NCBI GenBank assembly: GCA_000716465.1
Contig: JNWL01000092.1
Coordinates: 1 to 6,743, forward strand
DNA: 6,743 bases
Reading direction: 5' to 3'
From: Streptomyces bikiniensis
Lineage (GTDB): Bacteria; Actinomycetota; Actinomycetes; Streptomycetales; Streptomycetaceae
The first letter of the stretch is position 1. Each line of letters starts with the position of its first letter. The position numbers and the translations under genes are program-made. Below the pieces are notes generated by a model. That model had not been told where the DNA came from, did not search any database, and saw only the letters and a list, made by a program, of their open reading frames with translations. Of the stretch, positions 1 through 5,235 are shown in pieces.

Positions 1-293
1 GCGCCGGGGGGTGGGGACGTCGCGGGTCCGGGGCTTGGGGACGTCGCCGGTCCGAGGCTTGGGGACGTCGCCGGTCCGAGGCTTGGGGACGTCGCCGGTC
101 CGGGGCTTGGGGGCGTCGCCGGTCCGGGGCTTGGGGGCGTCGCCGGTCCGGGGTCCGGGGGCGTCGCCGGTCCGGGGCCACGAGGTGCCGTCGCCCCGGA
201 GCCCGGGGGCGTCGCCGGTCCGGCGTCCGGGCCCCCGCCGGGGGTGCCCCCGGCGGCGCGGGGGGCCGGGGTCTCGCCGTTCTGGAGCGACAC
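1..293 (-). CDS. Partial protein with Pro/Ala/Thr-rich octapeptide-repeat N-terminus, possible transcriptional regulator
   Basis: Only the first ~97 codons are visible; the gene continues past the left edge. The chosen start is the GTG at 291-293 (read as CAC on the plus strand). It is preceded on the minus strand by AGAGGCGG and about 7 nt, an acceptable Shine-Dalgarno, and lies 31 nt after the stop of the exporter gene, so the two probably form an operon. The first 24 codons (starting M-S-L-Q-N-G-E-T-P-A-P-R) all end in G or C, as expected of a Streptomyces gene. From about residue 25 the protein is a repeat of G-P-A-T-P-P-S-P with Ser, Leu and Asp variants, predicted disordered and without membrane segments. 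No catalytic or DNA-binding domain is visible. Exporter genes with an operator-like palindrome upstream are often paired with a TetR-family repressor, so a regulator with a disordered N-terminal arm is my best guess, but that is inference. All three minus frames are open through the repeat, so the frame rests on start, RBS and codon use. Confidence 0.55.
   Translation of the reverse strand, partial: MSLQNGETPAPRAAGGTPGGGPDAGPATPPGSGATAPRGPGPATPPDPGPATPPSPGPATPPSPGPATSPSLGPATSPSLGPATSPSPGPATSPPPG
13..228. repeat. 24-bp tandem repeat, nine units
   Basis: Nine consecutive 24-bp units lie at 13-36, 37-60, 61-84, 85-108, 109-132, 133-156, 157-180, 181-204 and 205-228. The shared core is ggggacgtcgccggtccg or its gggggcgtc variant. 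Units 2 and 3 are identical and units 1-5 differ from neighbours by one or two bases. Units 6, 7 and 9 have changed ends (tcc, cca, tcc in place of ctt), and unit 8 is strongly degenerate. Because 24 is a multiple of three, changes in copy number would keep the reading frame. On the minus strand, in the frame of the GTG at 293, each unit encodes one octapeptide of the type G-P-A-T-P-P-S-P. There are no unique spacers between units, so it is not a CRISPR array. Confidence 0.95.
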
Positions 294-324
294 GTGCGTT
301 CCGCCTCTCGTCGGGGGCTGCGGG

Positions 325-2028
325 CTACCTTCGGGCCGATTCTCCCGTCCCGGCGCCGGACGCCGGTACCGAGGCCCGGGGGGTGTCGCCCTCCGGGCGG
401 GCGGCGGGCACGGTGGCGCCACGGGCCGGCGCGCCCGCTTCCGGGTCCTGCGCGACCGGGTCCGCCGGGGCGCGCCCCGGCAGGAAGGCGGCGACGACCG
501 CCGCGCCGACCAGGGCGATCGCGGCCGAGGCGATCGCCGTGACGTGCATGGCGTCCAGGAAGGCCTGGTGGGCGGGGGCCACCAGGTCCCGTCCCGCCGG
601 GCCGAGCTTCTCGGCGACCGCGAGCGTGCCCTCGACGGACTCGCCCGCCAGGGACCGCAGCGCCGCGGGCACCCCGCCCAGGTGCCCCTCGATCTCGCCC
701 CGGTAGACGGAGGAGAGGACCGAGCCGAGGACGGCGACGCCGAGCGCGCCGCCGACCTGCCGGAAGGTGTTGTTGATCGCCGAGCCGGAGCCCGCCTTCT
801 CGCGGGGCAGCGCCTGCATGATCGCGACCGTGACCGGCGGCATGATGTGCGCCATGCCCGCGCCCTGGAGGAAGAAGACGACTTCGAGGACCCAGACCGG
901 GGTCGAGGCGTCGAAGAGCGCGAAGGCGGCGAGGCCGAGGGCGACGAGCAGCATGCCGGCGGCGCACACGGTCCGGGCGCCGAAGCGCTCGACCACGATC
1001 CGGGCCCGGGGCGCGAACGCCATCTGCGCGACGGCCAGCGGCAGCAGGAGCAGGCCGGACTCCAGGGCGCTGTGGCCCCGGACGCTCTGGAGGTAGAAGG
1101 CCGAGAAGAAGGTCACGCCCATGAGGGCGAAGAAGACGAGCGCGATGGCGGCGACGGCGGCCGAGAACGCGGGCTTCCCGAAGTACGACATGTCGATGGC
1201 CGGGTGGTCGCTGCGCCGCTCGTGCAGGACGAAGCCGACGAGGACCGCGAGGCCGCCGAGGGCCGGGGCGAGGACGGTGGCGTCGGTGAAGTCGGCCAGC
1301 TCGCCGCCGCGGATGATCCCGTACACGAGGAGGACGAGGCCGGCGACGGAGAGGAGGACGCCGGGCACGTCGACGCGGCCGGGCTTCGGGTCCCGGGAGT
1401 CGGGCACGAGCCAGGCCATCAGGGCCAGGGCGAGGAGCACGACGGGCACGTTGACGAGGAAGATCGATCCCCACCAGAAGTGTTCGAGCAGGAGGCCGCC
1501 GGTGATGGGGCCGATCGCGATGGCGAGGCCGACGCTGCCGGCCCAGATGCCGATGGCCTTGGGCTGCTCGTCGCGCTCGAAGACGTTCATGAGGACGGCG
1601 AGGGTCGCGGGCATCACGAAGGCGGCGCCGAGGCCCATGACGGCCCGGAAGGCGATCAGCTCGCCCGGGGTGCCGGAGAAGGCGGCGAGGGCGGAGCCGA
1701 TGCCGAAGACGGTGATGCCGAAGAGCAGCACCTTCTTGCGGCCGAGGCGGTCGCCGAGCAGGCCGGAGGTGAAGAGGAGGCCGGCGAAGACGAGCGTGTA
1801 GGAGTTGATGGCCCACTCCAGCTCGCTCTGGGTGGCGCCGACGCCGGTGGGGGCGGGGGCGGCGATCGTCCTGACGGCCACGTTCAGGATCGAGTTGTCG
1901 AGGACGACGATCAGCAGGCTGAGCATCAGGACGCCGAGGATCGCCCAGCGGCGCCGGTGGACGGCCTCGGGGACGCGGGGCCCGGCGGGTGCCGCGGGGG
2001 CGGAGGGTGCGGTGGACGGTCGTGACAT
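325..2028 (-). CDS. MFS drug exporter, DHA2 family (EmrB/QacA-like, 14 TM)
   Basis: A 567-residue inner-membrane protein, the usual size for 14-helix DHA2 proton-coupled multidrug exporters. Visible family motifs are motif D1 L-D-N-S-I-L-N-V-A at 43-51 in helix 1, motif A G-D-R-L-G-R-K-K at 92-99 in the loop after helix 2, the antiporter motif C region [15 protein letters not shown] at 164-178, and the late DHA2 signature [14 protein letters not shown] at 414-427. A hydrophilic stretch at about 443-490 separates the last two helices, and the final helix is about 494-516. The last ~50 residues are a Pro/Ala/Gly-rich tail, probably disordered. The substrate cannot be read from sequence; export of a small hydrophobic or antibiotic-like compound is typical. 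The ATG at 2028 has only a weak AGG nine nt upstream. A TAGGCT hexamer (2036-2041, minus strand) seven nt upstream could be a -10 box for a nearly leaderless message. The palindrome at 2048-2076 would overlap the promoter, suggesting repressor control, and the partial gene ending at 293 follows in the same direction. Confidence 0.95.
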   Translation of the reverse strand: MSRPSTAPSAPAAPAGPRVPEAVHRRRWAILGVLMLSLLIVVLDNSILNVAVRTIAAPAPTGVGATQSELEWAINSYTLVFAGLLFTSGLLGDRLGRKKVLLFGITVFGIGSALAAFSGTPGELIAFRAVMGLGAAFVMPATLAVLMNVFERDEQPKAIGIWAGSVGLAIAIGPITGGLLLEHFWWGSIFLVNVPVVLLALALMAWLVPDSRDPKPGRVDVPGVLLSVAGLVLLVYGIIRGGELADFTDATVLAPALGGLAVLVGFVLHERRSDHPAIDMSYFGKPAFSAAVAAIALVFFALMGVTFFSAFYLQSVRGHSALESGLLLLPLAVAQMAFAPRARIVVERFGARTVCAAGMLLVALGLAAFALFDASTPVWVLEVVFFLQGAGMAHIMPPVTVAIMQALPREKAGSGSAINNTFRQVGGALGVAVLGSVLSSVYRGEIEGHLGGVPAALRSLAGESVEGTLAVAEKLGPAGRDLVAPAHQAFLDAMHVTAIASAAIALVGAAVVAAFLPGRAPADPVAQDPEAGAPARGATVPAARPEGDTPRASVPASGAGTGESARR

Positions 2029-2047
2029 GCCGACCAGCCTAGAACCA

Positions 2048-2076
2048 TTTCGATACGAGACCGTCTCGTATCGAAA
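2048..2076. promoter_or_regulatory. Perfect 29-bp palindromic operator candidate upstream of the MFS gene
   Basis: The left arm tttcgatacgaga (2048-2060) and the right arm tctcgtatcgaaa (2064-2076) are exact reverse complements separated by ccg (2061-2063). The near edge is 19 bp upstream of the MFS start codon, over or just upstream of the likely core promoter. It is AT-richer than its surroundings. A long, perfect, short-spaced palindrome at an exporter promoter is typical of sites bound by TetR-family dimers. That family assignment is inference; the palindrome itself is seen directly. A binding protein here would be expected to repress the exporter operon. It lies about 250 bp upstream of panB, so an effect on panB is less likely. 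Confidence 0.8.
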
Positions 2077-2189
2077 AAGCTGGTCGAGTCTTTACGTTCC
2101 CGCACGTTCCCGCCGGGCCGCTTCCGGCCGGAGTCGCCCCCCGGCCCCCTGGCCGCCCCGGCCGTACGCCACGCCGTTGCCGTCTTCGC

Positions 2190-2224
2190 GGCGCTTCACA
2201 CATTGCGGTGGTGTGAACAGCGCC
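2190..2224. promoter_or_regulatory. Imperfect inverted repeat upstream of panB, possible operator/promoter
   Basis: Inner arms ttcacac (2195-2201) and gtgtgaa (2211-2217) are exact reverse complements around a 9-nt centre. Outer arms ggcgc (2190-2194) and gcgcc (2220-2224) also pair if two bases (2218-2219) bulge out, giving 12 paired positions. A weak promoter-like pair, TTGCCG at 2177-2182 and CACATT at 2199-2204 with 16 nt between, would place transcription starting inside the repeat, so it could be an operator for panB. It could also be a hairpin near the 5' end of the panB leader. I do not recognise the motif as a known regulator's site. The rest of 2077-2310 shows no other convincing gene or signal. 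Confidence 0.45.
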
Positions 2225-2310
2225 ACTCCGGCCCACTTTCCCGTCCGCCCGCCGAAGTGCCACCATGGACGTGGTCCGGGGACGCCGTGAGGGCGCCTCG
2301 AGATGACAAC

Positions 2311-2316
2311 AAGGAG
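2311..2316 (+). promoter_or_regulatory. Ribosome binding site of panB
   Basis: AAGGAG lies nine nt before the ATG at 2326. It is a near-consensus Shine-Dalgarno sequence and decides the panB start in favour of 2326 over the in-frame upstream ATT at 2203, which has no ribosome binding site and would add 41 residues unlike any PanB. Confidence 0.85.
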
Positions 2317-2325
2317 CCGTTCACC

Positions 2326-3198
2326 ATGACGCTTCAGGCTGCCCAGAAGCCGCCCGCCGCCGCGGGCGACGGCAACAAGTCGCTCTACGGGGGCAAGGGC
2401 ACCCGCCGCATCACCGTCCACGACATCGCCGCCGCCAAGACCCGCGGCGAGAAGTGGCCCATGCTCACCGCCTACGACGCGATGACCGCCTCCGTCTTCG
2501 ACGAGGCCGGCATCCCGGTCATCCTCGTCGGCGACTCCATGGGCAACTGCCACCTCGGCTACGACACCACCGTGCCCGTCACGATGGACGAGATGACCTT
2601 CCTCTCCGCCGCCGTCGTGCGCGGGACCAGGCGGGCCCTCGTCGTCGGGGACCTCCCCTTCGGCTCGTACCAGGAGGGGCCCGTCCAGGCCCTGCGCAAC
2701 GCCACCCGGCTCGTCAAGGACGCCGGCGTCGGGGCGATCAAGCTGGAGGGCGGCGAGCGCTCGCTGCCGCAGACCGAGCTGCTCGTCCAGGCCGGCATCC
2801 CCGTCATGTCCCACCTGGGCCTGACCCCGCAGTCCGTCAACACCATGGGCTACCGGGTGCAGGGCCGCTCCGACGAGGCCGCCCACCGGCTGCTCCGCGA
2901 CGCCAAGGCCGCGCAGGACGCGGGCGCGTTCGCGGTCGTCCTGGAGCTCGTGCCGGCCGAGCTGGCCGCCGAGGTCACCCGCTCGCTGCACATCCCGACC
3001 ATCGGCATCGGCGCGGGCGCCGGGACCGACGCGCAGGTCCTCGTCTGGACCGACATGGCCGGTCTGACCGGCGGCAAGGTGCCGCGCTTCACCAAGCAGT
3101 ACGCCAACCTCCGCGAGACGCTGGGCGACGCCGCGCGCGCCTTCGCCGAGGACGTCTCCGGCGGGGCGTTCCCCGCCGAGGAGCACACCTTCCACTAG
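2326..3198 (+). CDS. panB: 3-methyl-2-oxobutanoate hydroxymethyltransferase (ketopantoate hydroxymethyltransferase)
   Basis: This cytosolic enzyme transfers a hydroxymethyl group from 5,10-methylenetetrahydrofolate to alpha-ketoisovalerate, giving ketopantoate, the first committed step of pantothenate and hence CoA synthesis. The 290-residue product covers the whole TIM-barrel family. Visible motifs are M-L-T-A-Y-D at 46-51, V-G-D-S-M-G-N at 68-74 (metal-binding Asp70), G-D-L-P-F-G-S at 108-114 (metal-binding Asp109), I-K-L-E-G-G at 138-143 (substrate-contact Lys139 and Glu141), M-S-H-L-G-L-T-P-Q-S at 161-170, and L-E-L-V-P at 206-210 with Glu207 matching the catalytic Glu181 of E. coli PanB. 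G-I-G-A-G at 227-231 is also typical. The N-terminus is about 25 residues longer than in E. coli, which is common in actinomycetes. The start is fixed by AAGGAG at 2311-2316. It is monocistronic here: no panC or panD is adjacent, the upstream gene is divergent and strong hairpins follow. Confidence 0.98.
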   Translation: MTLQAAQKPPAAAGDGNKSLYGGKGTRRITVHDIAAAKTRGEKWPMLTAYDAMTASVFDEAGIPVILVGDSMGNCHLGYDTTVPVTMDEMTFLSAAVVRGTRRALVVGDLPFGSYQEGPVQALRNATRLVKDAGVGAIKLEGGERSLPQTELLVQAGIPVMSHLGLTPQSVNTMGYRVQGRSDEAAHRLLRDAKAAQDAGAFAVVLELVPAELAAEVTRSLHIPTIGIGAGAGTDAQVLVWTDMAGLTGGKVPRFTKQYANLRETLGDAARAFAEDVSGGAFPAEEHTFH

Positions 3199-3236
3199 GT
3201 CCCGAGGACCGGGTCCCGAGGACCGGGTCCCGAAGG
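3199..3236. repeat. 14-bp tandem repeat directly after panB
   Basis: The unit gtcccgaggaccgg occurs exactly twice (3199-3212 and 3213-3226), followed by a partial third copy gtcccgaagg (3227-3236) that runs into the first hairpin. It begins at the first base after the panB stop codon, so it is non-coding. A local slippage duplication is the simplest explanation. Confidence 0.9.
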
Positions 3237-3252
3237 CCCTTCGCGAAGGGCC
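3235..3252 (+). terminator. Perfect 18-bp palindrome downstream of panB
   Basis: ggcccttcg (3235-3243) is followed at once by its reverse complement cgaagggcc (3244-3252). As RNA it would form a seven-pair stem with a cgcg loop. It lies 36 nt after the panB stop. No U-tract follows, which is usual for Streptomyces terminators. It may be the first of two termination hairpins; a protein-binding palindrome is the alternative. Confidence 0.5.
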
Positions 3253-3274
3253 CCGAGAAGCCACTGCGGCACCT

Positions 3275-3313
3275 CCGACAGCCCGCCGACATCCCCCATC
3301 GGCGGGCTGTCGG
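3275..3313 (+). terminator. Strong hairpin terminator between panB and the ABC exporter genes
   Basis: ccgacagcccgccga (3275-3289) and tcggcgggctgtcgg (3299-3313) are exact reverse complements, giving a 15-bp, GC-rich stem with a 9-nt loop (3290-3298). It is the most stable simple hairpin I see in the window and is placed as expected for a panB terminator, 76 nt after its stop. It has no U-run. It ends 45 nt before the start of the ABC ATPase gene, so it should insulate that operon from panB transcription. Confidence 0.75.
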
Positions 3314-3347
3314 CCGTCTGTCGGGGCGTTGTCGGTGGCGGCTGGTC

Positions 3348-3353
3348 TAGTAG
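3348..3353 (+). promoter_or_regulatory. Possible -10 box for a leaderless ABC exporter transcript
   Basis: TAGTAG lies five nt before the ATG at 3359. If used as a -10 element, transcription would begin at or next to the start codon, which fits the lack of a properly spaced Shine-Dalgarno (the only purine run, AGGGG, is two nt from the ATG). No clear -35 hexamer is found 16-18 nt upstream; TTGTCG at 3329-3334 is only 13 nt away. Weak evidence. Confidence 0.3.
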
Positions 3354-3358
3354 GGGCC

Positions 3359-4351
3359 ATGACGCGATCACACACCAACGCCGTCGAGGTACGGGGCCTC
3401 GTGAAGCACTTCGGCGAGACGAAGGCCCTCGACGGGGTCGACCTGGACGTCCGGGAGGGCACGGTCCTCGGGGTCCTCGGGCCCAACGGCGCCGGGAAGA
3501 CCACCCTCGTCCGCTGCCTGTCCACCCTGATCGTCCCGGACGCCGGGACCGCCACCGTCGCCGGTTACGACGTGGTGCGCCAGCCCCGGCAGCTGCGCCG
3601 CACCATCGGCCTCACCGGCCAGTACGCCTCGGTGGACGAGAAACTGTCCGGCTGGGAGAACCTGTACATGATCGGGCGGCTGCTCGACCTCTCCCGCAAG
3701 GACGCCCGGGCCCGCGCCGACGAGCTCCTGGAGCGCTTCTCGCTCACCGAGGCCGCCAAGCGGCCCGCGATGAACTACTCGGGCGGCATGCGCCGGCGGC
3801 TCGACCTGGCCGCCTCGATGATCGGGAACCCGGCCGTCCTCTACCTGGACGAGCCGACGACCGGCCTCGACCCCCGCACCCGCAACGAGGTGTGGGACGA
3901 GGTCAAGCGGATGGTCTCCGAGGGCGCCACGGTCCTGCTCACCACCCAGTACATGGAGGAGGCGGAGCAGCTCGCGAGCGAGCTGACCGTGGTCGACCGC
4001 GGCAAGGTCATCGCCAACGGCAAGGTGGACGACCTCAAGGCCCGGGTCGGCGGCCGCACCCTGAAGGTGCGCCCGGTGGACCCGGCCGACCTGACCGCCA
4101 TGGCCGCCGCGCTGCGCGAGACCGGTCTCGACGGCGTCGCCGGCGCGACCGTCGTCCCCGACGAGGGCGCGCTGTACGTGCCGATCCTCGCCGACGAGCA
4201 GCTGACCGCCGTCGTGGGCCTGCTCGGCGCGCGCGGCTTCGGCATCGCCCACATCGGCACCCATCTGCCCAGCCTGGACGAGGTGTTCCTGGCGATCACC
4301 GGCCAGAAGACGACCGTGTCCGACGCGCTTCCCGAGGAGGTCGCCGCATGA
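3359..4351 (+). CDS. ABC transporter ATP-binding protein, DrrA-like drug-resistance family
   Basis: A 330-residue nucleotide-binding subunit that would drive the permease encoded next to it. Motifs in order are Walker A G-P-N-G-A-G-K-T-T at 41-49, Q-loop Gln88 in L-T-G-Q-Y, the family signature N-Y-S-G-G-M-R-R-R-L at 139-148, Walker B V-L-Y-L-D-E at 160-165, and D-loop G-L-D at 169-171. The usual H-loop histidine is replaced by Gln197 in L-L-T-T-Q-Y-M-E-E-A, a substitution characteristic of the DrrA group. The C-terminal extension ends with P-S-L-D-E-V-F-L-A-I-T-G at 304-315, as in the DrrA/DUF4162-type tail. I chose the ATG at 3359 because homology begins just after it; TTG at 3329 and GTG at 3335 are in-frame alternatives adding 10 or 8 residues. 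The stop overlaps the permease start (ATGA), indicating coupled translation. Doxorubicin-type substrates are known for DrrAB, but the substrate here is unknown. Confidence 0.95.
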   Translation: MTRSHTNAVEVRGLVKHFGETKALDGVDLDVREGTVLGVLGPNGAGKTTLVRCLSTLIVPDAGTATVAGYDVVRQPRQLRRTIGLTGQYASVDEKLSGWENLYMIGRLLDLSRKDARARADELLERFSLTEAAKRPAMNYSGGMRRRLDLAASMIGNPAVLYLDEPTTGLDPRTRNEVWDEVKRMVSEGATVLLTTQYMEEAEQLASELTVVDRGKVIANGKVDDLKARVGGRTLKVRPVDPADLTAMAAALRETGLDGVAGATVVPDEGALYVPILADEQLTAVVGLLGARGFGIAHIGTHLPSLDEVFLAITGQKTTVSDALPEEVAA

Positions 4352-5217
4352 GCACCGCCACCACGACCACACCGCTCTCCAAGGCTCCCGCCGGCGCCCC
4401 CGCCCCGGGCACGGGCCCGGCGCGGGCGCTGCCCGGCGAGGGCCGGATCGGGCTGCGGGCCAACCTGCGCCACATCGGCGCCCTGGCCCGGCGCAACGCC
4501 CTCCAGATCAAGCAGGACCCGGAGTCGATGTTCGACGCCGTCCTGATGCCGATCATCTTCATCCTGCTGTTCGTGTACGTCTTCGGCGGCGCGATCGCCG
4601 GCAAGGGCAACAACGACGCGTACGTGAACTACGTGACGCCCGGTCTGATGGCGATGATGGGCATGAACATCGCCATGGCCGTCGGGTCCGGTGTGAACGA
4701 GGACTTCAAGAAGGGGGTCATGGACCGGTTCCGGACGATGCCGATCGCCCGGTCCTCCGTCCTGATCGCCAAGATCGTCGTCGAGGTCGGCCGCATGCTG
4801 ATCGCCACCGCGATCCTGCTCGGCATGGGCTTCCTGCTCGGCATGGAGATCAAGACCTCGGTCCTCGACCTCTTCGCCGCGATCGGCCTGTCGATGGTCT
4901 TCGGCGCCTCGCTGATGTGGATCTTCATCCTGCTGGGCCTCACCATGAAGACGACGCAGGCGGTCCAGGGGGTCGCGATGCTGGTCCTGATGCCGCTCCA
5001 GTTCGGCTCCTCGATCTTCGCCCCGCCGACCTCGATGCCGGGCTGGCTGGAGACCTTCACCGACTACAACCCGCTCTCCAACCTCGCCGACGCCGCGCGG
5101 AACCTCGTCAACGGCGGTCCGGTCGCCCACTCGGTGTGGATGACCCTCGGCTGGTCGGTGCTGATCACGGCCGTCACGGCGCCGATCGCGGTCGCCAAGT
5201 TCCGCAAGAAGACCTGA
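4348..5217 (+). CDS. ABC-2 type transporter permease, DrrB-like
   Basis: The 289-residue membrane partner of the preceding ATPase, the usual DrrB length. The ATG overlaps the upstream TGA and is preceded by GAGGAGG seven nt away, a strong ribosome binding site inside the ATPase gene. Residues 1-35 are a Thr/Pro/Ala-rich cytoplasmic tail. An amphipathic stretch follows (about 36-60, including A-L-A-R-R-N-A-L-Q-I-K-Q-D-P). Six membrane segments lie at roughly 62-84, 95-116, 140-165, 172-198, 204-226 and 262-284. The loop between segments 2 and 3 carries the ABC-2 permease motif E-D-F-K-K-G-V-M-D-R-F-R-T-M-P at 118-132, and Y-N-P-L-S-N-L-A-D-A-A-R at 240-251 is the typical late motif. The pair probably forms an A2B2 exporter in the plasma membrane. 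The gene ends 18 bp before the stop of the convergent regulator gene. Confidence 0.95.
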   Translation: MSTATTTTPLSKAPAGAPAPGTGPARALPGEGRIGLRANLRHIGALARRNALQIKQDPESMFDAVLMPIIFILLFVYVFGGAIAGKGNNDAYVNYVTPGLMAMMGMNIAMAVGSGVNEDFKKGVMDRFRTMPIARSSVLIAKIVVEVGRMLIATAILLGMGFLLGMEIKTSVLDLFAAIGLSMVFGASLMWIFILLGLTMKTTQAVQGVAMLVLMPLQFGSSIFAPPTSMPGWLETFTDYNPLSNLADAARNLVNGGPVAHSVWMTLGWSVLITAVTAPIAVAKFRKKT

Positions 5218-5235
5218 GTCGCGGGGCCCGGGGGG

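Noticed and set aside
13..228. CRISPR array
   Set aside because: The units are contiguous with no unique spacers, and no cas genes are present.
235..256. Perfect 10-bp-arm inverted repeat as an MFS terminator
   Set aside because: ccgccggggg and cccccggcgg pair exactly, but the loop is two bases and the repeat lies inside the candidate coding frame starting at 293. It may be just a consequence of Gly/Pro codons, so I do not call it a terminator.
11..706. Plus-strand frame with G-T-S-P-V-R-G-L repeats
   Set aside because: Its second half is antisense to the well-supported MFS gene, it has no ribosome binding site, and its product after the repeat is low-complexity Ala/Arg/Ser. It is a shadow of the GC-rich minus strand.
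244..2025. 593-codon plus-strand open frame covering the whole MFS gene
   Set aside because: The product is an unbroken run of Asp/Glu/Gly/Arg/His typical of the complement of a high-GC gene. The opposite strand encodes a clear DHA2 exporter.
2203..2325. 41-residue N-terminal extension of PanB
   Set aside because: It starts inside the inverted repeat with a poor start codon and no ribosome binding site, and has no PanB similarity. AAGGAG at 2311 fixes the start at 2326.
2092..3555. 487-codon minus-strand frame over panB
   Set aside because: Antisense to panB, which has all catalytic motifs; the composition is a codon-bias shadow.
3841..5130. Long minus-strand frame over the ABC genes
   Set aside because: Antisense to the DrrA/DrrB-like pair with recognised motifs; Asp/Arg/His-rich shadow composition.
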